From Puccinia triticina (lineage: Eukaryota; Basidiomycota; Pucciniomycetes; Pucciniales; Pucciniaceae), in NCBI RefSeq assembly GCF_026914185.1, contig NC_070561.1, positions 7,626,001 to 7,690,000 of the forward strand: a stretch of DNA of 64,000 nucleotides. The letters run 5' to 3'. Both the position numbers and the translations under genes were made by a program. The notes under the pieces are model-generated. The model was given only the letters and a program-made list of their open reading frames with translations, made no database searches and was not told where the DNA came from. Below, piece by piece: positions 33,388 through 44,363 of the stretch. Position 1 is the stretch's first letter. Each line of letters starts with the position of its first letter.

Positions 33388-33469
33388 AGCACCAGGAAAA
33401 ATCATTTGTCACCAGACATCAGGTGACATCAAGCAACAATGACTGTCACTTTGTTCCAGCTCTGGTGCT
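33388..33469. mobile_element. 82-bp MITE related to 17356-17469
   Basis: Begins AGCACCAGGAAAAATCAT and ends CAGCTCTGGTGCT. The interior has TCAGGTGACATC, mirroring the CAAGTGACAT of the 17.4 kb element. About 75 bp further on, GTAGCTCAGTGG (near 33546) is a Pol III A-box-like match with no clear B box. Confidence 0.45.
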
Positions 33470-34080
33470 ACCACAACTAGGCTACAATGGCCCCTTTGTT
33501 TCCTACAGGGGGCTGTCCATGTGGCCAACTGTGCAGCTGGTGGGTAGCTCAGTGGACTTAGGCTGATAGCTGAAATCTGGTACCACAAACCTCCAAGCTT
33601 GACTTGATTCATACTTTCACCCTATTTTCATCCTTTTTTTTAGCTCAATTCTAGATGATACCTGCCTTTTATAGGGATGTTGTTGATCTGAAAGAGGCCC
33701 AGCCTGCAATTTTTAACAACCTTTCATGCACACACATGAGGGAAAAATGAGCAAAGTGAAAACAATGAACACCTTCATGAGCATGTGAATAATATGAATT
33801 TAACCCCAAGAAATCATCCTAATCAACAAACAGTTCAAATTGAATTATGATTTGATTCTGTTCATTGTGTCCTAGTGGTTTCAACTGTGTTCTTGTTAAG
33901 TTCCATTTGACTTCTGCATAACTTATGGATGATTTATGGATGAATTCAAGATCAGTTTCAGACCAGTTGTGGAAAATTTCACAAATGTTTTATTACTTCT
34001 TACACTACCTTCATCAAAGGCATCCAGCACATTTATGTAAAAAGGTTACAGTATGTCACTCTCTGGAGAGTGCATCAGAA

Positions 34081-35105
34081 TCTCCCCTGGTGTTGAGAGG
34101 ACTCAACCCTCTTGATGACCAATCTGACCGGTCATCAAGGGGACTGAACCCTCTTGATGACTGGTATGACTTGTTATGGAGGGGACTCAACCGTCTAAAT
34201 GACCGGTCTGACTGGTCATCAAGCGCACAGCCTCTTGATGACTGGTCAGACCAGTCATCAAGAGGATCCAACTCTCTCAATGTGGAACTCCAATGGTTCT
34301 AGGCCGTAGGCAGTGCTTGGAAGGGATATTGGTGATGAGCCTGCCTTCCTGTGAGGTCCTAGGATGAATGAGATCTGAGAAAAACCAGAGAAAGGGGTTG
34401 AACAACAATGTCAGTGAGACTTTTTGGCAGTTTTGGGGGTTGAGGATCTGGAAAGGGATGCTGATAAGGATCTTGAGGGTTGATAAGGATCTGGAGAGGT
34501 GATGAGGATAAAGATCTGAGAATCTTGATGGTGTATTTTGTGGATCAGAAGATGGCATGGCTCCCTCATCTGAGTTCAAAGTTTGAACTCAGACTCCAGG
34601 AAGTGAACATGTCACAGAAATGTTCATCACATCCCTAACTACAAACAAGCTCTGCACAAAAAAAAAAAAAAGATCAACTACATACACAGAAAAATGAGGA
34701 GAGTAACATATGAGAAGGGGTGCAATGGAGAGAAAGTTGTAACTGAACTGAAGCCTTGTCAAAAAGAATAGAAAGAAAAATCAACAACAATAAACAATAT
34801 CAATCATAACATCTTGAATATTGAGCTTGAGATTTGAGAAAGATAATCTTGAGGGCTTGATCTTTGGTCACTTGAATCTTGAGTCTTCATCTGGATCTTG
34901 AACAGTAGACCGTCTGTACCATTTTCTCACCACATTGATGAACAGTCAGACAGGTCATCAACATGATTCAACACTCTTGATGACCTTTCAGGCAGGTCAT
35001 CAAGAGGATTCAACACTCTTGATGACTGGTTTGTACCAGTCATCAAGCTGGCTGAGTCCATGACCGGTCATTGATATTGTTCAGGCTGGTCATTGAGCCC
35101 TGCCC
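34081..35105. repeat. Palindromic CCGGTC tandem array, split by LTR copy B
   Basis: Units of the type C-C-T-C-T-T-G-A-T-G-A-C-(C/T)-G-G-T-C followed by its reverse complement recur at 34085-34280 and again at 34925-35100. Spacing is 40-60 bp. The block between is LTR copy B with its internal flank, so the array was probably continuous before that insertion. A related array sits inside the element at 51645-52472. Confidence 0.65.
34281..34910 (-). mobile_element. LTR-type repeat family, copy B
   Basis: Candidate LTR 34281-34631 (minus: starts TGTGATGAACAT, ends GAGTTCCACA). It is preceded on the minus strand by T-A-G-T-T-A-G-G-G-A, a purine/pyrimidine tract and a TCAAGA-rich stretch to about 34910. 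Same block order as copy A; shorter and without the nested MITE. Confidence 0.6.
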
Positions 35106-35109
35106 CCAG

Positions 35110-35265
35110 TGGCTGCCCCTTGCCTTCACACCTGCGGGTACCTGACACAGGTACCCAGGTACCCGCCTGCTACCAGGGCGACGGGTACGGGTGCGGGTGT
35201 GGGTGCCTAGAATATGAGTTTTTTGGGCAGGTACCCGCGCCCGCCACGGGTACCCCGGTGTGATC
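35110..35265. repeat. GGTACC/GGGTACGGG minisatellite
   Basis: Degenerate GGGTACC, GGTACCCG and GGGTGCGGGTG words repeat over about 150 bp and end in GGTACCCGCGCCCGCCACGGGTACC, itself self-complementary. 35265-35730 is AT-rich upstream sequence of the next gene. Confidence 0.6.
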
Positions 35266-35730
35266 TCTACTTGGCAGGTTATTTGATTGATTACAAGGCT
35301 TAGCTGCAGTGCAACATGAAAATTTGGTGGACTTAAATGAGGACATATGTTGTATAGGAGTTTATTTCCTTATACAAGTATGTGGTTTCATGTGTTTGAC
35401 TGTACTATTTTTAATACCATAAATTACTGAATCTTGTACATAAACCTCAAGATTGTATGACTTTTATGTTTCATTTCCAGAAAAGGTTTCACTTATCTCA
35501 GACTGACCTCATAATTTTTTCTGGATGAGAATTTTGCCTCATTGCAGTTCTGTGAAAAGTAAATTCTGACTAAAAGAAGGACAATCATTCAATAACCCTT
35601 GGCTTCCCTCCACCAAGCCAATTTTCCCTTCAAAATATTACTTACTAGCTGATTATAAGAAAAACTGGAAGATTTCAACCTACTGAGACACTTTTCTCAC
35701 TACACCCACAGCTTGAAGTACACCATTGCG

Positions 35731-36484
35731 ATGGTTATTTCAAATCCATCTATGTTATTAATTTTTTTACTGATTACAATGATATATGCACTTGATCATT
35801 TTCCAACATGCAAAGATTCCGGACTTATCAAAATGGAGGCAACAGGGAATGAATACCCATGTCCCCACTTAGGCTGCACAGATTATTACTGTGATTCATG
35901 GAGAACCTCTTGCATGAGCTGCAATGCTTTTGAAGAAAAATCACACTCTGGATGCAAAGCCCACGAGTGAGCTTTTCTTTTCTGCTTCTTTCTAGCTGAA
36001 TAGGATTTTTTATTATGATCTCAGGCTGAATATGGTTTTTGTAAAGAATGAACTAATATGTATATATGAAATTATTTTGGTCTCATTTTGCTAGCACGGT
36101 TTGGCAACAATATGACAATCATTCTGATCTTGAAGATGATGATGAAACTAGAAGCTCTGAAAACACACACTGCTCATTTTGTGGAAACTCCCATGGAGGG
36201 AGTGACTCTCATGTGTAATTATTTTCCTTGACTACTTTAGAATCTCAAAAAATATGCATTTGATGATATCTATTTTTTCATAATTGATCTTTTAAAACTT
36301 CACTTTGTTTCATTTTTCTAGCCCAAATTCCAGAACAGAGGTAAATTCTGATCTTGAAGAGGTTCAAGATGGAGAAACCCTCCAAGAACCACCAAGGAAT
36401 CCACATTTTCTCTTATACTTGTTTCTATCAACGTCATTTTACATACTAATTGATAGGTTCACATTTTTTCAGTATTTCAATTAG
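35731..36484 (+). CDS. Small cysteine-rich secreted protein with hydrophobic C-tail, paralogue 1
   Basis: Exons 35731-35966, 36095-36214 and 36322-36484 (phases 2 and 2) give 172 residues. Signal peptide: first ~20 residues with core M-L-L-I-F-L-L-I-T-M-I. The mature N-terminal region has nine cysteines in exon 1 and the block W-R-T-S-C-x-x-C-x-A-F-E-x-K-S. An acidic segment (S-D-L-E-D-D-D) and a C-x-x-C pair follow. The last ~25 residues are strongly hydrophobic (F-L-L-Y-L-F-L-S-T-S-F-Y-I-L) and may anchor the protein. The paralogue at 42000-42696 shares exon structure and these motifs, which confirms the model. The family is unknown to me; effector-like features are inferred. No ATG lies upstream in frame, so 35731 is the start. 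Confidence 0.82.
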
Positions 36485-37320
36485 TCTTTTAATTCTCTTT
36501 CCTCTCAATCTTACCCAAAAGTTTCATATGGAATTCATCCAAAAAGTGCAGCCACTTTTGCTTATACTTGCCATACCAACATTATCTTTCTGCTAACAAA
36601 GCTTGAGGAACCTGTAAAAGTAGAATTTCCATTTGAAGTTGATGTGGCCAGGGTTCTTTGATTCAATGGTTGCCAATTTGATGGATAAATAAGAAGGGAT
36701 CAAACTTTCACATTTGGACAACATAAAAATGGAAGTGGAGATGGCAATTGGGTGGTGTGGTGGCGTGATGTGGCGGGGGTGGGGAAAATGACTGGTGGTG
36801 CGCAGAGACCCAGAGCTTGGGGGCTGTGTATCTAACCAAGGGACCCACAACACCTGTCTACAGATCCAAGGCTGGTGGAGCACACAACTTAAGGCAGCAA
36901 CACACAGAGCTTGAGACCAAGGTTGGACTCAAACTCAGAAGGCCAGTAGGGACTGACTAGTAGTGGCTGGGATTGGGGGAAGCCCTGAAAGTACACCATG
37001 AAAATACTGATGTGAATAGGTGTCAGGTGACATTCATTAAAATATGCTGGAATTCCAGCGGCACTCCAGCATTACTCCCCTTGAATAAAAATGGCCCCTT
37101 TGTCATCATCAGGGGGTTCTACCACCTTTCCATAAGTGTATGGTTGGAGTTAAGGCTGGAGTTAGCTTCACGTCACCTACCACCTAGTCCCCTCAGGTTT
37201 TTCATGGTGATAGGGATTATAATCAGGCGGGCTTGGGCTGGACCAGGTCAGCCCAGGAATTAGCTGCACATGTTGGACCGGGCAAGTTCACCGCAAATAC
37301 GAACCCGGCCCAAACCCATT
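36485..37320. other. No gene seen
   Basis: 3' flank of the secreted-protein gene and low-complexity sequence. The 97-codon frame at 36593-36883 (minus) has no motif, signal or splice support. A GGCTTGGGCTGG-type block near 37228 resembles one near 38075. Confidence 0.45.
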
Positions 37321-37321
37321 T

Positions 37322-37603
37322 CACTGTGAAAAAAAACTCAAGAAACTGCTGCCAGTTGACATGCAATATTACAAAGGCACTATTGCATGTCAACTGGCAG
37401 CTTTTTTGGCTGGGGCCCACCACAGCCCCTGGGCCGCCCAATTCATAAACACTGTGAAAAAAAACTCAAGAAACTGCTGCCAGTTGACATGCAATATTAC
37501 AAAGGCACTATTGCATGTCAACTGGCAGCAGTTTCTTGAGTTTTTTTTCACAGTGTTTATGAATTGGGCGGCCCAGGGGCTGTGGTGGGCCCCAGCCAAA
37601 AAA
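37322..37603. mobile_element. CACTG-ended MITE rearranged into a perfect 95-bp-arm hairpin
   Basis: Arms 37402-37496 and 37509-37603 are perfectly complementary around a 12-nt loop. The inner part is a 104-bp MITE (37452-37555) with ends CACTGTGAAAAAAAACTC and its mirror. An identical 80-bp direct copy of its left part lies at 37322-37401. The outermost left end (37322) is preceded by TTT and the right end (37555) is followed by TTT, which fits a 3-bp target duplication. Confidence 0.85.
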
Positions 37604-38108
37604 AAAAAAACAAGATTTTGAATAGTTGTATTGCCTTTTATTAACTTTTGATATGTTTCTACCTTATAACCAGGGAAGGGAAATTCAAAAACAAATAAAA
37701 GGATTTTAGTTGACTGGCTGGAAGTGAGGGGAGATTCAGGAAAACATAACTTAACAACAACTGACCTATTATCTTGGAGAAGTGCTCCCAAATCTTGCTT
37801 GTGAGTTTTTGCTTCTTTGGTTGGCTCTCTTGTGATTTTCTCTGGCTTATTGGTAATGGAGTCTGACTTTGGGGTACATACATCATTTGTTTTGTTGCCT
37901 TGCAAATTTGGTCCCAGTATGTCAATTTCCTTGCTGTTAGACCCTGCCATGTTGTCAAGAGTTGAGGGTGGCCAGCAAAAAGGTCAAAGTTGGTGGCTGT
38001 ACTGGTACAGGTTAGGGAAAACACCTTGGCAACTTGCCAACTCCTGATCACATATCTGCTTGGGTAGGGATGATAATCAGGAGGGCTTGGGTCACAAAGA
38101 ATGTGCTG

Positions 38109-38148
38109 CAGTTGTACTGTCCAATTACGTAATTGGACAGTACAACTG
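38109..38148. repeat. 40-bp perfect palindrome
   Basis: CAGTTGTACTGTCCAATTAC followed exactly by its reverse complement, with no loop. It may be two fused ends of a small inverted-repeat element, or a palindromic protein-binding site. From 37620 to 38100 a minus frame is open (37659-38207) but shows no domain. Confidence 0.85.
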
Positions 38149-38149
38149 T

Positions 38150-39915
38150 GGTGCTGCAAGTTAAATTGACACCTGTGGGAGCCCACAGGCTGCCAGGGCA
38201 ATCTCAACTCTACCGGTCCAATTGTGCCAGCCGTCAGGTCCCCCGGGTGATATGGGGGAGGCCCAGTGGGCTACCTGCCCTGGCCCAACCAATGGTGCGG
38301 GTCTGTTGGGCCGGGCCAACTTTGGAAAATTCACCAAAATGCCAGCCCAAGCCCACCCGGGTTCAGGCGGCCCGTCAGTGGAGCAGCCCAATTATCATCC
38401 CTACCTGGAAGCCACAATGTGAGTGGAATCCCAATACAGTAGGCTGGGTAGGGGTGTAGAAGCTGTAAGAATTGAGACAACTAAGAGATTTATTTCAAGT
38501 GAGAACTATTCATAGTGAAGATATATATACATGAAAAAAGGCATCATGCCAACAGTGAACAGAATGAGCTATGTCTTGAGAGTGAGATAATATTCACCTA
38601 AGAGCAGGCAAAGTTACTGTGCTTCAAGTTCTGAGCTGAATGGAGTGAAGAAGAAAGATAGCACGAGGCCTGAGGAAGATCTAAGGGGAAGGGATCAGCA
38701 AGAAACAGGAGAATTGCGGATTCTGGAGCGTCAAACATGCATTGAGTCAGCATGTGGCCTGGTTGTTGTGCAACTGAGGTCGAAGGAGAAATACCTCTGT
38801 TTATCTGCACACTCGTCTTGACGGTTATTGGTTATTGAGATGATGGCGGGGAAGTCCTGTTAAGCCTAAAAGGGCAACACCTATGTCAGCTACACTGTGC
38901 CACTAATAAGTGTGGCGAGTGCACATGGTCTAGGTAGCTTACTTGTTGTTTGGTGAACTGATACAAGTGTTGAGGCTGGATGGTGATTCTACAATAGAGC
39001 AAGCTGTTTGGAGTGAGGAATGATTAGTCTGATGCCTCAACTCCCAGCTTGATCAGGTCTCTTAAATACTCACAGGGTTGAGTCTTTGATACCTGAGGCT
39101 GCCCTGACGTTGTTATGTTCTGAGCCCAAGTTCTGCGCCCTTGGGGTCTTGTCGCTTGTTTTGTCTGCTGTAGCGGAGGTGAGACAACTGTTTCAGGAGA
39201 CTGTGGCTTGTGTCTAGAGGGATGAAACAAATTCTTATGTTGCAGTGCATCAAAGCTTGTATCTCCCCTGCGCCTCTTGGCACCTTGCGCAGCAGAATCT
39301 GTATTCCGACAGAAGCTAGGGAGAGAAGAGTTTGAAGGTAGGCAAAGGCAAGTGGTGGAGGCAATGGCTAGCATGAGAGCAGAGCTTGGTGGAGGCATGC
39401 ATGTGAGGAGGAAAGAAGATGTGTGGGATTTTCCCACCACTATTTCATGTTTTATTGCTTTCCTATGGTTTCTTGTTCATGTTTTACATGTTCATGTAGA
39501 AGGCAGAGGTGGAGCGGAGGGGGATCATCTTATCTTCCTTTTCTGGACTTACTTACAGATTCTGGCGGACTTTTTTATAGACTTTGCAGAGGATGTTCTG
39601 GAGTTTTTTTTTTATGGGCTATCACTCATTTATAACTTTAATTTTACTTTTCTATGGTGTCTGCACAGCGGAGATTTTACTTTACTCATGGCAGAGTTTA
39701 TCTTACAGTGCCATTTACTTTATTTTGGCCTCTTTTTTGTGTACCTCTTGCGCCTTATGACTACCTCATGGAGTTCTACAGAACCACTTGACTCACCCGG
39801 CAATCATCATGAAGTAGCAGTGGCCTCTGGACACTTTTCCAGGGTGCCACTCCCAACTTTGCACAGCAGGCTGGCCACCAAGCCATAAAAAACCCGCCCA
39901 AGTATCTAACTTGTC
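38150..39915. other. No gene called
   Basis: 38220-38400 is GC-rich. 38450-39440 has several medium frames on both strands and 39277-39888 (plus) is open for 203 codons. They lack splice support and recognisable motifs, and the hydrophobic runs come from T-rich DNA. A TATATATA stretch lies at 38522. Confidence 0.4.
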
Positions 39916-39916
39916 A

Positions 39917-40377
39917 AAGTCCCTCCCTATGCGGGAGGTTGGAGGTCTCAGTTTGGCTGGTGGAAACGGTGGGCCGCTACGCGTTAGCGTAGCGGCAAAA
40001 AGCGCCTGCCAATTTTGAATAGCGTTAGCGCGCTGTTAGCGCCGCTACGCTGCGCTAACAGCGTGCCAATTCTTTGTTAGCGTTAGCGCGCCGCTACAGT
40101 GGCTAAGCTGCGCTACAGCGCTTTTAGCGGAAAAAATACTGCTAAAAGCGCTGTAGCGCGAGCTCTTTGACGCCCTCTGTGTGTAGCGTTAGCACAATTG
40201 CTCACATATGCGCTAAAGCTACGCTAACAGCTAAATTAGCTGCGCACCCTGTGCGTGTAGCGTTAGCGCGGAGACGGCACAATTCCGCTAACGCTACGCT
40301 AAAAGTTAGCGGAATTCTGCTACGCTACGGTTAGCATAGCTGGCTTACTGGTGGTCCCCTCCTGCAGGGAGGGACTT
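39917..40377. mobile_element. AAGTCCCTCC-ended MITE filled with GTAGCG/TTAGCGC words
   Basis: Ends are AAGTCCCTCCCTATGCGGGA and the mirror of AAGTCCCTCCCTGCAGGAGG. The interior (39960-40340) is almost wholly built of GCTACGC, GTTAGCGC, TAGCGTAGCGG and GCTAACAGC words in both orientations, so it can fold in many ways. Smaller elements with the same termini are at 40969-41036 and 50470-50520. After it, 40380-40490 carries an inverted CCAACCCAA...TTGGGTTGG pair. Confidence 0.65.
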
Positions 40378-40968
40378 AGGCCAACCCAACCCAAAATAGT
40401 ATGACATTGGGTTGAGTTTGGGCAGCATATTACCCGGGCTAAATGTTGGGTTGGGTTTGGGTGCTGTTTTGCAACCCAAACCCAACCCGTTTACACCCTG
40501 AGTGGGGGTTGTGGTGCGTAGGCCACCCACCAAAAAGTGATGGAAATGCAGTCTTTGAATTTTCCAGCCCACATTTTAATGGTGCTGGCCATCTCAGCTA
40601 CCAAAACTTAGAAGCTCATTGATGGCATCAATTTTTAGAGCTGACAACCCCTTCAATCAACCAACCAGACTATTTTTGGTGGATTTTTGAAATGAGTCAA
40701 GGCAAGCTAGAACAACCCTCATCTGGCGCGGTGCTTGAGTCCGGGGACCCGAGCACAGCCTGTTTTTGTTTGGCTTCTGTATCCTTTCGTTCTTGTTTGA
40801 CAAGATGTATCAAAATTCTGAGAAGACATAACAATAGCCAGATGCCAGAGCATCTATCAATACCCGGGACCTCATATGTAGCTCGCACACCGAGCGAGCT
40901 ACAGTCTGTGTAAGCTGAGCCGCCCATTCCCGCGATGGTCTACGCGCCATGGCCCCCACATCAGTCCT

Positions 40969-41036
40969 AAGTCCCTCCCGGTTGGCGGCACTCCGTTCAC
41001 GACTCAGCCCCGCATAGGGGGGACTTTGTTAAGTTA
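40969..41036. mobile_element. 68-bp AAGTCCCTCC-ended mini-element
   Basis: Starts AAGTCCCTCCCGGTTGGCGG and ends CCGCATAGGGGGGACTT. The right end mirrors the left end of the 39.9 kb element (CCTATGCGGG). 41040-41999 has overlapping frames on both strands (41079-41435, 41548-41907 plus; 41497-41913 minus), none of which I can support. Confidence 0.45.
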
Positions 41037-41999
41037 GTCCAAGTATGAGTCGGGCGCGGGCCAATCATCTACCTGCGGGTGGATGCTCGCGCTCCGAGGA
41101 CATGGGGAACTTCACGGTGGCACTCCTACTGCAACCCCATGAAGCTTGCATGGTTACGCATAAGGGATATCCTAGAAGAATGTGTTTCCAAATCAAATTC
41201 AAAACATGACTTGTTAGTTCTTGTTTTCCTCAAGTTGAGGCAATCTTCATCAACAATTCTTTTGCTACAAGTTTACATAGCTGCATACAGAATCTCATCT
41301 TTTCTATTCAATCAAGGATCAGGCAAGCTACGTCCTTATGCAACTTCTTGGCTAAGCTTCATAGCCAGTAGGGAAGTGCAGCATGATTTAGACCTCACAC
41401 TACGCCGTTTAAAACCCTTGGGCTTCAAGCTGTAATTATAAGCCAACTCAAACCTCTTAATATGTACCTGCTCTGAACCACCATTTGGCATGGGTATCAA
41501 CAATTGGTTAGATTATGGTAATATTTCGAGGAAATGAGAAATAAGTTTTGGCAGAACCTAATGTATATATAAGCCGTATCAATGAGGACGATCGGTATCA
41601 GATGACTGGATGTTGGGACGACCCGGTTCCTCTCCGAGCTGCTGCTACATATATGTATACGTACTGTTTGCCCTACAAGGGATTGTTGAACCTTACTGAC
41701 GGTCTGATTTTTGTGCTTCATTTCCAGAAGAGCGAGCCCACCAAGTCCCCTTGCCCTCGTGACTACTGGACAGATAAGCTGTGGGCTGATTCGCAGTGTC
41801 AGGAAACCTCTTGTCTGAATTTGTATTTGTTGGTGGATCGAAGAATTAGGCCAAATATCCAGAACCCTACAAGCAACAACGCCCACCGTTTCTATTTCTT
41901 TCTTTGAACCCAATTTATAAAATCCAATAAACCGTATTTGGAAGCTGTTGAACTACCTGCGTAGAAGTTTTTTTTCTTAACAGCTTGGAAGGCGTGTCA

Positions 42000-42696
42000 A
42001 TGCATATTTCGAAGTCATCCCTTTTGTTACTTTTTTTCCTGAGTAAGATGGCATATGCCCTTGAGCATATTCCACCATGCACCGGGTTCAAGGTCACAGA
42101 AGAGTGGAATTCCATAGGGAAGAAAGCGAGATGTCCCACCTTGGACTGCACAAATGATTACCCCGAGTCCTGGAGGACCTCTTGCTCGGGGTGTGGGGCT
42201 TTTGAAGACAAATCACGCTCGGCATGCAACATTCATGAGTAGGTTGATTTTCGCGCTCAAATTTCATGTGAAATTCCAGAAATGTATGGTTGTCAGAATG
42301 ATTTAAGCTGACTTCTTTGAATTAACCAATTGGTTAAATCTGCAAGCACCAATTGGATAACATATGATTATTCTGATCTCGAAGATGATGATTTCACTCA
42401 ATTGAGCCCCGGCCCGCAGGTGTAAGCTTTTTTTCTCCAATTAACTTGATGCCCTGTGGCCTTTTGATTGTCAGCCTGAAAAAAAAATCAATTTTACTTT
42501 GGTTCATATAATCTTTGTTGTCCCTGATTCTAGAATGGAGCAATTATATTCTGATTCTGACAAGGATGACGAAATTAGGAATCTTGAAAACACTCAGTCG
42601 CCGTTCAGGAACACAGAATTTCTCTTACACTTGTTCCTGTCTACATCATTTTACATCTTTCTTGATAGATTGGCATTTTTAGAGTATTTCAAGTAG
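42000..42696 (+). CDS. Small cysteine-rich secreted protein with hydrophobic C-tail, paralogue 2
   Basis: Exons 42000-42238, 42347-42421 and 42534-42696 (phases 2 and 2, as in paralogue 1) give 158 residues. Signal peptide with core S-S-L-L-L-L-F-F-L then M-A-Y-A. Shared blocks with the 35.7 kb gene: A-L-x-H-x-P-x-C, C-P-x-L-x-C-T, S-W-R-T-S-C-x-x-C-x-A-F-E-x-K-S, S-D-L-E-D-D-D and the hydrophobic tail L-H-L-F-L-S-T-S-F-Y-I-F. Exon 2 is shorter and lacks the C-x-x-C pair of paralogue 1. The cysteine positions are kept while the intervening residues differ a lot, which suggests fast evolution under structural constraint. The in-frame codons upstream include TTG but no ATG. Confidence 0.82.
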
Positions 42697-42731
42697 TATT
42701 TTATTTCCTTTTGCTTCCTTCACCCAACACT

Positions 42732-43667
42732 GCAAGAGCTACGCTTTGCTACGAAAAGCGGCGCTTTTGCATAGCGAAGCAGAAACACGCTACTCTGGAT
42801 CCAGAATAGCGTTAGCGCTAGCGGAAAATTGCTACTTTGAGCGGTAGCGAAGCGCCAGAACCGCTACTGCAGTTTTGGCCTGCTGTGATGTCTTGACGCT
42901 CTCTTCTTTGTTCTCCGGATAAGGGCACTACCCTTATCACTCTTTCCCCTACTCTACTATACGCGGTCTTCTAAAGACTCGCCTAGTTGTCACCATTTAT
43001 TGTCATATTGTTTCCATTTGCGGATTCCAAAGAGTCCGCCCTCTTGTATCTTCTTTTGTTTCACTCGGGCCTTGCCCATCTTGTAGCTAGAGGCCCTCGC
43101 CTATAAATAGAGGCTCCATCCCCCGCCTGGAATGAAGCCTCAGCGCACTTTCAGCTAACTTTCCGTTACAAATCCGAGCTGTCATCACACTGCGCGTAGC
43201 GAAGCGCTTTTTTTTGCCGCTTCGCTACTGTATAGCGCAGCGGAAAAATTGACGCTTTTTGGCGCTTTTTGGCGCTAATAGCGCTTTTTAGCGCCAAAAG
43301 CGTAGCGAACCGGGTCGCTTTTGTGCCAAAAGCGTAGCGGGCATCTCTGCCTTTTGGTGGAAAATGCCAGAAATAGTACACAAACATCAATCCTCCATCA
43401 TTTTATGATGTGCAGTATTGATGTTTGAATGGTGCTATGGTACTGCAGCAAAATCGCTACAGTACCGTTTTTTCCGCTACTATAGCGAGAAGCGTAGCGA
43501 ATTGCCGCTACTCTGCGCTAAAAAAGCGCACTATTTTCTTTAATTTTTTCCCCTTAAAAAATGTAGCAAATAGCGAAGCGCCAAGTCCGCTACAAAAAGC
43601 TTAGCGAAGCAGCGCTAAAACCGCTACGCTTTTGCTACGCTGCCGCTTTTTGTAGCGTAGCTCTTGC
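42732..43667. mobile_element. GCAAGAGCTACGC-ended element built of GTAGCG words, with solo LTR inside
   Basis: Inverted ends GCAAGAGCTACGC; flanking direct repeat CACTG (42728-42732 and 43667-43671) or at least ACT. The interior is dense in TAGCGAAGCG, GCTACGC and AAAGCGTAGCG in both orientations. A 306-bp LTR at 42884-43189 interrupts it. No coding capacity. Confidence 0.65.
42884..43189. mobile_element. Solo LTR (306 bp)
   Basis: Starts TGTGATGTC and ends GCTGTCATCACA, so termini TGTGATG/CATCACA are inverted. It is flanked by CTGC on both sides (42880-42883 and 43190-43193). A TATAAATAGAGG box lies at about 43102-43113, in the promoter position for a plus-strand LTR. The surrounding GTAGCG-word DNA resumes on both sides. 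Confidence 0.75.
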
Positions 43668-43917
43668 ACTGTTGTTGGAACTGTGCCGCGCACTGCACAG
43701 TGCCCAAATATTTTTTTGCAGTGTGCAAATTAAGTCTGTTTATCTTCCCTCACACACCAAAAAGTTTCATATGGAATAATTAAAATTTCAATCATTTGAT
43801 CTCAGATCACAATAATTAATTTCTCTTTCATTCTTCTGGTGTTTTTTTGTTTTTTACTTCTGAAATTGTCTTGGGTCTGAATTACTGGTCTTTGTTTGGA
43901 ATTAAGGATGCCACCCG

Positions 43918-44164
43918 CACTGCAAAAAAAACTGTGTCAACTGTGAGCAGTTGACATGCGGCAACTCTGAGGAAGCTTGTGGTGTTACACCAGCCTTACT
44001 CAAGGTTTAACTCAACCCAAGCTTCAATGCACAGTCACTGTGCACCTTGCACAGTGACTGTGCCAAGAAAGGCACTTCTGCATTCATGTGGAGTTACAAT
44101 GGCAGCTTGGCTTGAGTATCCTGCATGTCAACTGCAAGCAGTTGACCAAGTTATTTTTGCAGTG
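43918..44164. mobile_element. 247-bp MITE, CACTG ends, 3-bp target duplication CCG
   Basis: Left end CACTGCAAAAAAAACT, then GTCAACTG and CAGTTGACATGC; the right end mirrors it with CACTGCAAAAATAACT. CCG precedes (43915-43917) and follows (44165-44167). The subterminal CAGTTGACATGC is shared with the 37.3 kb element. CACTG ends plus a 3-bp duplication fit the CACTA/CMC superfamily. Confidence 0.8.
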
Positions 44165-44363
44165 CCGGCGCATCGGGCTTGGGTAGACCTTGTCCAACAT
44201 CCGAGCCCGGCAAATCCGGAGATGATGATGCTTGTCATGCATACTTTTCTTTTTCTGTGCTGGAGATGGCTGATTAAGTAAGCAGTCCAGCCCACTTGTT
44301 TGGCCAGTGGACAGCAGTCGATGGTCAACAAGCACCCAGCACGAACCATCTCGGATTGAAGCC

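Noticed and set aside
33540..33600. GTAGCTCAGTGG as the start of a tRNA gene
   Set aside because: No T arm or acceptor partner within 100 bp; possibly a SINE scrap.
37659..38207. 182- and 186-codon minus-strand frames
   Set aside because: They overlap the hairpin and the 40-bp palindrome and show no domain; composition is mixed low complexity.
39277..39888. 203-codon plus-strand frame with hydrophobic stretches
   Set aside because: Hydrophobicity follows T-rich DNA; there is no signal peptide at the start, no domain and no splice support.
41497..41913. Overlapping plus and minus frames upstream of the second Cys-rich gene
   Set aside because: Both strands are open over the same stretch without motif, and there is no counterpart upstream of the first paralogue.
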